The translations under genes were made by a program, and so were the position numbers. Below are positions 16,444 through 24,608 of a stretch of 59,215 bases of DNA, piece after piece (position 1 is the first letter of the stretch; each line of letters opens with the position of its first letter). A model generated the notes under the pieces. That model saw only the letters and a list, made by a program, of their open reading frames with translations, did not search any database and was not told the origin of the DNA. The stretch lies in assembly GCA_030622115.1 (NCBI GenBank), contig JAUXGN010000017.1, positions 1 through 59,215 on the forward strand, in the 5' to 3' direction. The stretch comes from Candidatus Eiseniibacteriota bacterium (GTDB lineage: Bacteria > Joyebacterota > Joyebacteria > Joyebacterales > Joyebacteraceae).

Positions 16444-17793
16444 ATGAGTCGAGGTACACGCGGCACTTCATCTCAGGCACTCTCCCGGAGGCTCACCTTC
16501 AAGACCGTCCTTCTCTGGGCGCTTGCAGCCAGTGCTGCGGGCCTGGCGATCGGTCTGGCGATTCTGGTGTTCTCCGGGAGTGAAGGCGGCGTGGCGCGAT
16601 CGCTCATTACGATGAGCATCGTGTTCGCCAATGTTGCAGTGTTTGCAGCGGTGCTCACGGTACGCTACGTGCTTCCGAAGATGAGCGGTTTTCCGGTCTA
16701 CGTTCGTTTTCCGCTCGCAGTCATCACGCTGATTGCAGCCGGCGTGTTCGGGAGCGGTCTGGCCATTCTCATCAATCCGCTGATTGTTCTCTACCAGATG
16801 AAGAATGCTCTCATGATCGTGACCGTGAACGGAGTTGTCGCGCTTACGATCGGAGCCATCACGTACAACTACGAGCTTCTGAGGGAGCAGATCGAAGTAG
16901 TTGTCGCTGAACGAAGCAAGTTGGAGCGGGAGATGGACATCGCACGGACGATCCAGACTCAGCTCTTGCCCAAGAGCTTCCCCGAACTGCCCGGCTGGGA
17001 CATATATGGATTCAGTGTCCCCGCGCGGCACGTGGGTGGGGACTGCTTCGATGTTATCGACTTGGGCGATGGGAAACTCGCTATCACGATCGGAGATGTG
17101 GCTGGAAAGGGAACTCCGGCTGCGATCCTCATGGCGAACGTTCAGGCTGCGGTCCGGGCTTTGGCGGAGAGCGGAGTTGAGCCGCGGAAACTCATGCGGC
17201 ACGTCAACCGGATTGCCCACAGCTACACAGGGGACAGTGAGTTCATCACGTTCTTCTACTGCGTCCTCGACACGAGGACGGGGGAGATTCGCTACGTCAA
17301 CGCCGGGCACAATCTGCCTTGCGTTCTTCGCAGGAGCGGAGAGAAGGAATTCCTCGACAAGGGCGGGCTGATCGTCGGCATCATGCCTGATGTTGCGTAC
17401 GAGGATGCTGTTGTCACGCTGCGTTCCGGTGACAGCGTCGTTCTCTTCACCGATGGTGTGACGGAGGCGCTGAATCCGCATGATGAAATGTTCGGAGATG
17501 AGCGGCTGGAAGATCTTCTGGTTGAGCATCGACATCTTGGGGCTCATGACATTGAGGAACGTGTCTACTCCGAACTAAAGGGTTTCGTAGCTGGGGCAGC
17601 GCAGGCGGACGACATCACGATGGTCGCCGTGAAGTGCAGCGCGGACACGGTAGCCCCAACGTTCTACGAAGAAAGCTCGGACTCCCCCCGAGAGGCCAAT
17701 GGTGGGCTCTCTGCCGCGCGAGGTGTTTCCTCAGGGAATCACCTTAGAGAGCCCGCCGAGGCTGCCGTTCCGGTCACGACGATTGTGACATGA
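16444..17793 (+). CDS. Membrane-bound SpoIIE/RsbU-type PP2C serine phosphatase
   Basis: 449 residues. Residues about 18-150 form a four-helix membrane module; residues 59-151 match residues 57-149 of the histidine kinase at 13008 at about 53 of 93 positions by hand alignment (shared FPVYVRFPLA-like, NPLxVLYQ and TYNYE motifs). A coiled segment ending EMDIARTIQTQLLP leads into the PP2C domain with its metal-binding acids (GGDCFDVIDLGDGKLAITIGD, GDVAGKG, LFTDGVTEA, ADDITMVAVK). Family members dephosphorylate anti-anti-sigma or STAS proteins in partner-switching cascades; no STAS or anti-sigma gene is in the window. The last 60 residues are a low-complexity tail. Confidence 0.9.
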   Translation: MSRGTRGTSSQALSRRLTFKTVLLWALAASAAGLAIGLAILVFSGSEGGVARSLITMSIVFANVAVFAAVLTVRYVLPKMSGFPVYVRFPLAVITLIAAGVFGSGLAILINPLIVLYQMKNALMIVTVNGVVALTIGAITYNYELLREQIEVVVAERSKLEREMDIARTIQTQLLPKSFPELPGWDIYGFSVPARHVGGDCFDVIDLGDGKLAITIGDVAGKGTPAAILMANVQAAVRALAESGVEPRKLMRHVNRIAHSYTGDSEFITFFYCVLDTRTGEIRYVNAGHNLPCVLRRSGEKEFLDKGGLIVGIMPDVAYEDAVVTLRSGDSVVLFTDGVTEALNPHDEMFGDERLEDLLVEHRHLGAHDIEERVYSELKGFVAGAAQADDITMVAVKCSADTVAPTFYEESSDSPREANGGLSAARGVSSGNHLREPAEAAVPVTTIVT

Positions 17794-17830
17794 TCCGGCC
17801 CGGACGGCGCCTCCTGAGAAAGGACACACA

Positions 17831-19690
17831 TTGAAGCGGAGAAAACTGGTCGTCGGAATCGCGGTTGCCGCCACACTTCTCATCGTCACGGGGCTTTGTC
17901 GGGCGGAGTCGATCGATCCATATGTCGTGATGGAGGATCACATCGAAGCGCTCGGCGGCCTGGATGCCGTCATGGCCGAGAAGACGTCTCATCTCACAGC
18001 AACGATAACCCTTCCCGGTCTCTCCGGAACGATTGAGCAGTGGACGATGCGTCCGGGAATGGAGCGGGTTGAAGCCGACCTGCTCGTTATCAAGCAGATC
18101 GTGGGCGACAATGGAGACGTGGCGTGGGCGTTGGATACTAATGGGAAGCTCCAGATTACGCGTGATGAGGCGGCTCTCAAGAGGCGGATTGTGGACACCG
18201 CATTCGGGGAGCACGAGTATCTCGATCGGGATTCGAGCCTCTTCTCGCTCTCGTACGACGGAACTGACGATGTGGGTGAGGTCGAGTGCCACGTCATTCG
18301 CGTGGCGAACAGCCTGAACTCCGACATTACCGTGTTCTACATTGACACATCCATCCATCTGATGGTGAAGCAGAGCGATATCCATCCTGACGGGGTTTCG
18401 GATTGCGTGTTCTCGGATTACAGAGAAGTGAGCGGTGTGATGCACGCTTTTCGCGCTGAGACGGAGATCCTTCCCATCGGTCAGAAGCATACCGTCGTGA
18501 CAACGACGTACGAAGTGAACCCCGATATCGATCCATCGATCTTCGATCCTCCGTCGGACGAGACCTGCGACTACGTGTTCACGCACGGCACGAATTCGGA
18601 GAACGTCCCGATGCGCTTCATCGAGAACCACATCTACATGAACGTCATCATCGGTTGTCGCGAAAGCACATGGATTCTCGACACCGGGGCCAGCATGACC
18701 GTGATCGATGAGACCTATGCCCGGGAGCTGGGACTTGAGCCCGAGGGCCATGTGAAAGGCGGTGGGGCAGGCAATACGATCGAGGTTTCGTTCGTGGATC
18801 TGCCACCCTTCTCCATACAGGGGATCGAATTCGGAGAGCAGACTGCGGCCGCCATCGATATCGCGGGTCTCTTCGAGCAGACCGGGGACTTGGAAGTGGC
18901 GGGCATCCTGGGATACGATTTCCTCTCGCGATTCGTGACTCGCGTCGACTATGCCAACGAGCTCCTATCGTTCTACGATCCGTCGTCCTTTGCTTATGAC
19001 GGTCCGGGGGTGATGATCGACGCTCCCCTGAGCGGCAACACCTTCACCGTCCCCATGAGTGTGGACGGCATCTACGCGGGGAGATGGAGTCTTGACCTCG
19101 GGGCCACTGGAGAGACCTTCCACTATCCCTATGCAGAAGCGAACGGGATGCTCGACCTTGACGGCGTGGACCGCATCGGGTTCGGCGCCGGCGGGAGTTT
19201 CGCAGTGCGCGGCATCCGGTTTGAAACAGTGGAGATAGCCGGTTACGTTCTGAACGGTCCCCTGATCGGAGTTCCAACCGGTGAGCTCAAGGGAGCGTTC
19301 AGCAGAAGTGAACTCATCGGGAATCTTGGAAACAGAACCCTGAGGAATTTTGTAGTCTACCTCGACTACGAGCGCCAACAGGTAGTTTTCGAGAAGGGCG
19401 AGGACTACGCACGGCAATTTCCTCCGGACAGGTCGGGTCTTCAGTTCTGGCGACCAGAGGGAGACGAGATCGCAGTGCTCTTCGCCGCGCCCGGCACGCC
19501 TGCTGAGCGGGCGGGACTCCGTGAAGGCGACGTGATCGCGGCCATCAACGGCATAGGCGTGGAGCACCTTGGTGGACTCCTTGCCCTGCGCGAACTCATG
19601 CGTGCAGATCCCGGCACAAGGTATGAGATCGGCATTGTGCGCGAGGGCAGACACAAGAAGCTCAAGCTCAAGCTTGACGATCTGTTCTAG
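17831..19690 (+). CDS. Secreted retropepsin-like aspartyl protease with C-terminal PDZ domain
   Basis: TTG 17831, behind GAGAAAGGA, gives a signal peptide (VVGIAVAATLLIVTGLCRA). The first 230 residues resemble an LolA/MucB-like beta fold (DAVMAEKTSHLTATITLPG, DYREVSGVMHAFRAE). A pepsin-like motif follows, WILDTGASMTVID (Asp284), then a second half with the equivalent strand WSLDLGATGE (Asp422), where Thr/Ser is replaced by Leu-Gly-Ala, so only one site is canonical. Residues about 540-619 form a PDZ domain (PAERAGLREGDVIAAING). A periplasmic substrate-binding protease is likely. It sits 37 bases after the phosphatase and is followed by a strong hairpin, so it may end this transcription unit. 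Confidence 0.85.
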   Translation: MKRRKLVVGIAVAATLLIVTGLCRAESIDPYVVMEDHIEALGGLDAVMAEKTSHLTATITLPGLSGTIEQWTMRPGMERVEADLLVIKQIVGDNGDVAWALDTNGKLQITRDEAALKRRIVDTAFGEHEYLDRDSSLFSLSYDGTDDVGEVECHVIRVANSLNSDITVFYIDTSIHLMVKQSDIHPDGVSDCVFSDYREVSGVMHAFRAETEILPIGQKHTVVTTTYEVNPDIDPSIFDPPSDETCDYVFTHGTNSENVPMRFIENHIYMNVIIGCRESTWILDTGASMTVIDETYARELGLEPEGHVKGGGAGNTIEVSFVDLPPFSIQGIEFGEQTAAAIDIAGLFEQTGDLEVAGILGYDFLSRFVTRVDYANELLSFYDPSSFAYDGPGVMIDAPLSGNTFTVPMSVDGIYAGRWSLDLGATGETFHYPYAEANGMLDLDGVDRIGFGAGGSFAVRGIRFETVEIAGYVLNGPLIGVPTGELKGAFSRSELIGNLGNRTLRNFVVYLDYERQQVVFEKGEDYARQFPPDRSGLQFWRPEGDEIAVLFAAPGTPAERAGLREGDVIAAINGIGVEHLGGLLALRELMRADPGTRYEIGIVREGRHKKLKLKLDDLF

Positions 19691-19701
19691 CGGCTGACGC
19701 A

Positions 19702-19725
19702 ACGGGGCCCCGGAAGGGGCCCCGT
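19702..19725 (+). terminator. Strong hairpin after the aspartyl protease gene
   Basis: ACGGGGCCCC and GGGGCCCCGT form a perfect 10-bp stem with a GGAA tetraloop, 11 bases after the stop codon. It is followed by GCCGTTTGG, not a real T run, so it is either a weak intrinsic terminator or an mRNA 3'-end stabiliser. Confidence 0.65.
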
Positions 19726-19836
19726 GCCGTTTGGGCCACGAATCCGTAGGGTTATCCGCCCGCCACGGATTCATCTGTAACCTGAACGGCCGGTGTGTTG
19801 TCTAAGGAAACGCAGACCAGAGCCGGAATCCACCTC

Positions 19837-19865
19837 TTGAGCTTTCGACCGTTCTGTCCTAGGAT
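19837..19865 (+). promoter_or_regulatory. Candidate promoter of the secreted protein gene at 19901
   Basis: TTGAGC (19837-19842) and TAGGAT (19860-19865) are 17 bases apart, each matching four of six consensus positions. The predicted start near 19872 gives a leader of about 30 bases. It follows the hairpin at 19702, consistent with a new transcription unit. Confidence 0.45.
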
Positions 19866-19900
19866 GAAGACAGGTGTCGGTATGCGCTTGGAGTAGCCAG

Positions 19901-21208
19901 ATGAGCAGGGGAGGGACAGATCTCTTCGTTGTCGTGACCGCGGCGGTCGTGCTAGCCGGAGTGCCGCAGTGCCTACCGGCGCAGGCGCCCATCGTGATCG
20001 AGCCTGCGGAGGCAGACCCCACCGCGACTGAGCAGCTCCATTCCATCCTCCACATGGACGCCCTGAGCTCCGCGCTCTGGCCCGGCTGGGAGATGTCCAC
20101 CACTCCACCCGCTCTGAATCTACCCGCGACGTTTTTGGGGACCCTTCCCGCCGCATTTCAGGCGGCCTTCGCCGGCTACCAGTCAGAACACTGTCCCGAG
20201 ATGAATGAGCCGCTTGACTTCGGCGCTGGATTCTCGTCTTCTCCCCGCAATGTGGTTCTTGTTGATATCGAATGCGAGCTTCTCGCAGCAGCACTGGAGG
20301 CGCCGGCCGACTCTTCCGATGCCATCATCCGGGACTTCGTCAGTGTGAGAGGATTCAGACGCACCGGAATGACGAGGCGCTTCGTGGACTATGAGCGCCA
20401 CCGCGAGCACATCATCGGCACGGCGACCTACATAGGCATTGCGTGTAGAGATGCGGCGCCACGCTACCTCAAGGACAAGACCACACCTCTTCCTGCGAGC
20501 GTGCTCGGGACATCTGAGTGCTCGGCCGACCTGTTTGGAGGGGCGCGTGACGTCGATTGGTACAAGGGGAAACGGTTCATGTGCTCGGGCGCAGCCATCT
20601 GCCTTCTCCTTGACCGGATCGAACCCGACTGGAAAACGGAAGTGTCCGAGCGCTGCATCGATCCCTACGCGGTTCTCTGGAACCACTTCTCCGGTGGCTC
20701 GCCGAACGTTAGAGGGCTTCTCAGACGGCACGAGTTCGCGAGTAGAGAGGAAGCCGCCGTGGTGTTCATCGATCAGACGAAGTCCGCTCCGGAGAAACTC
20801 TTTGAGCAGATCACTCTGCGCGGGAAGTCGCTCTTCATCATCAATACCGAGCGGCTGGTGAGCACGACCGTCTCATACGATCGCGCGAACATCGCGGAGG
20901 TTGACACACACCGGGCCGTGCACAAGCGGGTCCTCAAGGTCGAGTACTCAGGAGGATCGCACGTCTACATCACGGGACGCCCGGTTGCCATCGTGCTCGG
21001 ACAGGACGAATTCGATTTCCGACAGCTCACGTTTGAGTGTCCTGACGAGTATGAGATCACCGTAGGAGGTGAGCCGTTCACTCCCGTGTACGGCATAAAT
21101 CATCTGAATGGCGTCCTCTCGGTCAAGGCCCAGGGTCTGGACATCGAGGTCCAAGACGCTGTCATAGTGGTGGCGGACGGCAGGATCTCATTCCTGTTGC
21201 ATCGCTAG
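19901..21208 (+). CDS. Secreted protein of unknown function
   Basis: ATG 19901, with GGAG about ten bases upstream, opens on a signal peptide (LFVVVTAAVVLAGVPQCLPAQA); an earlier start at 19874 is in frame but would put residues before it. Product about 435 residues. It has a Cys-containing middle (ECELLAAALE, GIACRDAA, GTSECSADLFGGARD, ERCIDPY) and a beta-rich C-terminal third (EITVGGEPFTPVYGINHLNG, DIEVQDAVIVVADGRIS). I recognise no catalytic motif or family. It is monocistronic: a promoter candidate lies in front and a bidirectional hairpin behind. The stretch HNSTGG-like asparagine repeats seen in adhesins are absent. Confidence 0.7.
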   Translation: MSRGGTDLFVVVTAAVVLAGVPQCLPAQAPIVIEPAEADPTATEQLHSILHMDALSSALWPGWEMSTTPPALNLPATFLGTLPAAFQAAFAGYQSEHCPEMNEPLDFGAGFSSSPRNVVLVDIECELLAAALEAPADSSDAIIRDFVSVRGFRRTGMTRRFVDYERHREHIIGTATYIGIACRDAAPRYLKDKTTPLPASVLGTSECSADLFGGARDVDWYKGKRFMCSGAAICLLLDRIEPDWKTEVSERCIDPYAVLWNHFSGGSPNVRGLLRRHEFASREEAAVVFIDQTKSAPEKLFEQITLRGKSLFIINTERLVSTTVSYDRANIAEVDTHRAVHKRVLKVEYSGGSHVYITGRPVAIVLGQDEFDFRQLTFECPDEYEITVGGEPFTPVYGINHLNGVLSVKAQGLDIEVQDAVIVVADGRISFLLHR

Positions 21209-21249
21209 AGGGCGGCGGGCGCTTCAGTCTCGGCTGAGCCGAACGAGAA

Positions 21250-21275
21250 AGGCAGGTCACTCCCGTGACCTGCCT
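21250..21275. terminator. Bidirectional terminator between convergent genes
   Basis: AGGCAGGTCAC and GTGACCTGCCT form a perfect 11-bp stem with a four-base loop, between the + gene ending at 21208 and the - gene ending at 21313. On the - strand the stem is followed by TTTCTCGTTC, on the + strand by CATCTCC, so it is better suited to stop the - strand transcript but can serve both. Confidence 0.75.
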
Positions 21276-21312
21276 CATCTCCGGACTTGCCTCCTGGGGG
21301 GATTAGAGTCCG

Positions 21313-22038
21313 TTACTCCACACTCCTGAAGCTGTTCTTGATGGTCGTCCACGTCGCGCGCTGGACCGGCGACGGACCCTGGCATTCGAGCGTTGTATAG
21401 ACACTCAGATTGCCGGGGAAACTGTAGTCGCAGAGATCCTGCCAGCCGGAGCCCCAGTCGTTCCAGGTAAGACACGGAAGACATGGTCCCTCGTCGGTGA
21501 CGAGAGCGGGCATCGCGTCACAAGCGTCGAGGAAGCTGATGCTGGCGAAGAACGGCTCATCAAGCACGGGGCAGTCTTCGGGAAGAGGGATGGTGATTGC
21601 CCACAGTCCTGCCGGGCTGAACGGTCCGACGGCCATCGGACCGGACTCCGCGATGAGCTCACCGGGCATCGGGCAGTCCGGTACACTCCAGTCGACCCGT
21701 TCGACGTCGACAGAGAGTGTCAGCTCACACGCGTTCTCCTCGGCCCAGTACAGATATATGGTAACGCTGATCGGCTTCCATCCACCGACGCAGTCCGGGC
21801 ACTCGGACGGATCGCAGTAGGTCTTGTACGATTCATACCCCAGAAGCCATCCGTCGACCGTCCAGTAGTAGTTGTTGTTGCACGCCTCGCACAGGTCCCC
21901 GGGGGTTCGCTCAACGAGGGAGAAGTTGTTGAGCCTGTTTGTGGTGATGTAGTCGGCATGCAGGTTCGCCTCGCGAGCGGCGAGGGGAGACGCAAGGACG
22001 AGGAGTGCGAAGAGCACAATAGTCGCTCTCGTGTACAT
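21313..22038 (-). CDS. Secreted Cys-rich protein of unknown function
   Basis: The start ATG at 22038-22036 has AAGGAGG seven bases upstream and gives a signal peptide (ATIVLFALLVLASPLAARE); a longer open frame upstream only mirrors the rlmI gene on the other strand. Product 241 residues with many cysteines in pairs (CEACNNNYYWTVDGW, CDPSECPDCVGGW, CLPCLTWNDWG), so disulfide-stabilised. The pattern of 'ISVTIYLYWAEEN..CELTLSVDVE' and 'ESGPMAVGPFSPAGLWAITIPLP' suggests a beta-sandwich. I have seen no defined family for it. It is transcribed alone and ends at the bidirectional hairpin. Confidence 0.75.
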   Translation of the reverse strand: MYTRATIVLFALLVLASPLAAREANLHADYITTNRLNNFSLVERTPGDLCEACNNNYYWTVDGWLLGYESYKTYCDPSECPDCVGGWKPISVTIYLYWAEENACELTLSVDVERVDWSVPDCPMPGELIAESGPMAVGPFSPAGLWAITIPLPEDCPVLDEPFFASISFLDACDAMPALVTDEGPCLPCLTWNDWGSGWQDLCDYSFPGNLSVYTTLECQGPSPVQRATWTTIKNSFRSVE

Positions 22039-22055
22039 GAATTCCTCCTTGTGGC

Positions 22056-22074
22056 ATCGGGCGCATCGCCCGAT
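22056..22074 (-). other. Leader hairpin beside the Shine-Dalgarno of the Cys-rich protein gene
   Basis: ATCGGGCG and CGCCCGAT form a perfect 8-bp stem with a three-base loop, ending a few bases upstream of the AAGGAGG of the minus-strand gene. The rest of the divergent region 22039-22224 shows no further feature I can support. Confidence 0.4.
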
Positions 22075-22224
22075 CATTAGCGAACGCTGCTCAAAGAACG
22101 CGTTCCGCGTCGTTCCTGGTTGCGCTGGCCCTATTCCAGTGCTATTTGTATGCTCTTGTCTGTGGAGGTTGCATAGAGTGTTCCGATAGTTGTGGGGTAG
22201 GCTAGGGATTCGGAGGCGGTGGAA

Positions 22225-23409
22225 GTGGCAGAGAACGTGAAAACAGTAGCCCTCAGGAAGGGTGGGGATAAGCGGCTCCGTTCGGGGCACCTCTGGGTCT
22301 TCAGTAATGAGATTGAGAGCATGGACAAGACTGTCACCCCGGGTGACACCGTCCACGTCCTCGATGACGCCGGCCACGTTCTTGGAACCGGGTACATGAA
22401 CCCGAACTCCCTCATAGCCGTGCGGCTGCTGGCCAGGTCGAGGGTTGAGATCACCCCGTCGTTTCTGAAGCGCCGTCTCAAGCACGCGCTCGCGTTCCGC
22501 GAGAGGCTGTGGCCGGGCGAGACGACATACAGGGCCGTCTACAGTGAATCCGACCTTCTGCCCGGACTCATCGTCGACCGCTACGACTCAACCCTTGCCG
22601 TCCAGTCGCTGACGGCGGGAATCGAGAGTCGCCTGGATGTCATCGTGGAGCTTCTCGATGAGCTGCTCAAGCCCGATACCATAGTTCTCAGAAGCGACAC
22701 CCGCATCCGCGAACTCGAGGGGCTCCCGCGTGAGAAGAAGGTCGTGAAGGGAAACGCGGATAGCCCGGTTGAGGTAGAGCTGGACGGAACCAAGCTCCTC
22801 GTCGATGTTCTGGGCGGCCAGAAGACAGGCCTCTTCCTCGATCAGAGAGAGAATCGCCGCGCCGCGGCGCAACTCGCTGCCGGGCGAGACGTACTCGATT
22901 GCTGCAGCTACACGGGTGCGTGGTCGCTGGCGGCGGCCGCAGCCGGCGCTGCAAGCGTCACCGGTTTCGACTCCTCTGCTCCCGCCCTGGAGCTTGCCGA
23001 GAGGAACGCAACTCTGAACGGGCTCGCGGACAAGGTTGAATTCGTCCGGGGTGACATGTTCAAGAGTCTTGCGAATCTGAGTCGCTCCAAGCGCAAGTTC
23101 GGATTCGCCTTCCTCGATCCTCCGGCGCTTGCGAAGAACAGGAAGCGTATCAGAGAGGCTCTCCGCGCCTACCGGTCGCTCAATCGGCTGGCGATGTCCA
23201 CACTGTCTCCGGGGGGATTCCTTGTGACATCCACATGCTCGCATCTTGTGGAGCGGGAGGCCTTCCTCAACACGCTCGTGGCTGCCGCCAGGGAAGCCGG
23301 TCGGCACGCGAGGGTCGTGGCGGTCCGAGGTCAGAGTCGAGATCATCCCGTCATCCTCGGTCATCCTGAGACCGAGTACCTGACCTGTGTCACTCTGGAG
23401 ATGCTCTAG
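22225..23409 (+). CDS. rlmI: 23S rRNA (cytosine-C5) methyltransferase, RlmI family
   Basis: 394 residues. An N-terminal PUA domain (LRKGGDKRLRSGHLWVFSNEI) is followed by an RFM-type EEHEA-like middle and a class I SAM methyltransferase domain: DCCSYTGAWSLAAAAAGA (motif I), GFDSSAPALELAERNATLNGL (motif II), FLDPPALAKNRK (motif IV) and a Cys in STCSHLV (motif VI), which is the catalytic position of m5C enzymes. It modifies 23S rRNA position 1962 in E. coli. GTG 22225 is preferred to GTG 22219 because CGGAGG lies eight bases before it. It is divergent from the Cys-rich protein gene, and the radical SAM gene follows after 20 bases. Confidence 0.9.
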   Translation: MAENVKTVALRKGGDKRLRSGHLWVFSNEIESMDKTVTPGDTVHVLDDAGHVLGTGYMNPNSLIAVRLLARSRVEITPSFLKRRLKHALAFRERLWPGETTYRAVYSESDLLPGLIVDRYDSTLAVQSLTAGIESRLDVIVELLDELLKPDTIVLRSDTRIRELEGLPREKKVVKGNADSPVEVELDGTKLLVDVLGGQKTGLFLDQRENRRAAAQLAAGRDVLDCCSYTGAWSLAAAAAGAASVTGFDSSAPALELAERNATLNGLADKVEFVRGDMFKSLANLSRSKRKFGFAFLDPPALAKNRKRIREALRAYRSLNRLAMSTLSPGGFLVTSTCSHLVEREAFLNTLVAAAREAGRHARVVAVRGQSRDHPVILGHPETEYLTCVTLEML

Positions 23410-23429
23410 AACGCTCAACGGGGAATCCG

Positions 23430-24497
23430 ATGAACGCGCCCGCCTACGCACTCGCTGCGAGGAGCGGTCTTCTCAAGCGGCAGCTGGAGCGTGCCCGGGA
23501 GATGCTGGCAGCCTGCCGGCTCTGTCCCAGGCACTGCGGCGTTGACCGCACGGCCGGGGAGCTGGGCTACTGCCAAGCTGCCGGGACGGCAGCCGCTGCC
23601 GGGACGGCAGCCGCTGCTGGGACGGCAGCCGCTGCTGGGACGGCAGCCGCTGCCGGGACAGTGGCCGACGGTCGGCCGGCCAAGGTGCTGACCACGGTCG
23701 TGTACAGCCACACCGCTCATATGGGCGAAGAGCCGCCCCTGTCCGGAACCATGGGGTCCGGCACCATCTTCTTCGGTCACTGCACGCTGTCGTGCATCTA
23801 CTGCCAGAACCATCGGTTCAGTCAGGAGGGTGGGGGCCGGGACACGACTGCCGACGAGCTGGCAGGAATGATGATCTCGCTTGCCGGATCCGGATGCCAC
23901 AATATCAATCTCGTCTCGCCGACTCACTACACGACCGCGATACTGGAAGCGCTTGAGATCGCGGCGGGGAAGGGAGTCGATATTCCCCTTGTCTGGAACA
24001 CGTCGAGCTATGAGTCAGAGGAAGTGCTGGCGCTTCTCGATGGGATAGTGGATATCTATCTGGCCGATATCCGCTACTCCGATCGCGAAGCCGCTGCGAA
24101 ATACTCCGACGCTCCGGACTACGTTGAGGTCAGCCGGGCGGCCTTGAAGGAGATGCGGAGACAGGTGGGAGTGCTTGAGCTCGATTCCGAGGGAATAGCC
24201 AAGCGCGGCCTGATCGTTCGACATCTTGTTATGCCGAACGACATATCCGGCACAGACCGGGCGCTCAGGTTCATTGCCGAGGAACTGGGCGCAGACACGC
24301 ACGTGAGTCTCATGGCCCAGTACTACCCGGCATATCGCGCGGGTGACTGCGCGCCTCTGTCGCGCAGGATAACGGCGGGCGAGTGGGCGAAAGCGCTTGA
24401 ATCGCACGGTGAGGCGGGTCTCACGAACGGGTGGATACAGGACCATTTTGAGGGGGTTCCTCCAATAGCGGGGAGCAGGCTGAAACCGGACCCATAG
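23430..24497 (+). CDS. Radical SAM protein, PflA-like COG1313 family
   Basis: 355 residues. The N-terminal family motif CRLCPRHCGVDRTAGELGYCQ (four Cys, likely an extra metal site) is followed by HTAHMGEEPPLSGTMGSGT and the radical SAM cluster motif CTLSCIYCQN (Cys118, Cys122, Cys125). Further conserved strings are CHNINLVSPTHYTTAIL, VDIYLADIRYSD and RGLIVRHLVMP. Such proteins bind a 4Fe-4S cluster and cleave S-adenosylmethionine; they are related to glycyl-radical activating enzymes, but the substrate is unknown. No glycyl-radical enzyme is nearby. Unusual: between GYCQ and the EEP motif, where relatives go straight on, there is a 30-residue Ala/Gly/Thr repeat made by the 18-bp array at 23577. 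Confidence 0.87.
   Translation: MNAPAYALAARSGLLKRQLERAREMLAACRLCPRHCGVDRTAGELGYCQAAGTAAAAGTAAAAGTAAAAGTAAAAGTVADGRPAKVLTTVVYSHTAHMGEEPPLSGTMGSGTIFFGHCTLSCIYCQNHRFSQEGGGRDTTADELAGMMISLAGSGCHNINLVSPTHYTTAILEALEIAAGKGVDIPLVWNTSSYESEEVLALLDGIVDIYLADIRYSDREAAAKYSDAPDYVEVSRAALKEMRRQVGVLELDSEGIAKRGLIVRHLVMPNDISGTDRALRFIAEELGADTHVSLMAQYYPAYRAGDCAPLSRRITAGEWAKALESHGEAGLTNGWIQDHFEGVPPIAGSRLKPDP
23577..23666 (+). repeat. 18-bp in-frame tandem repeat inside the radical SAM gene
   Basis: Four near-identical units (23577-23594, 23595-23612, 23613-23630, 23631-23648), differing at one C/T position, plus a diverged fifth (23649-23666). Each encodes AAGTAA-type hexapeptides and keeps frame. Each unit also contains the short dyad GCTGCC-GG-GACGGCAGC, so the array can fold back on itself. 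Copy number may vary between strains. Confidence 0.95.
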
Positions 24498-24608
24498 TGA
24501 GAAATCCATGAGCGGGTTGACACGGCCATGCCTCCGGTACATACTACGCGAGAAGGGATACAAGCACGGAGACCAAGCGAGGCGGCGAGCGCGCATCGGA
24601 GACAAGAC

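Noticed and set aside
21313-22485. Longer minus-strand protein reaching into 22485
   Set aside because: The extension is antisense to rlmI, lacks a Shine-Dalgarno, and the signal peptide starts at 22038 with AAGGAGG.
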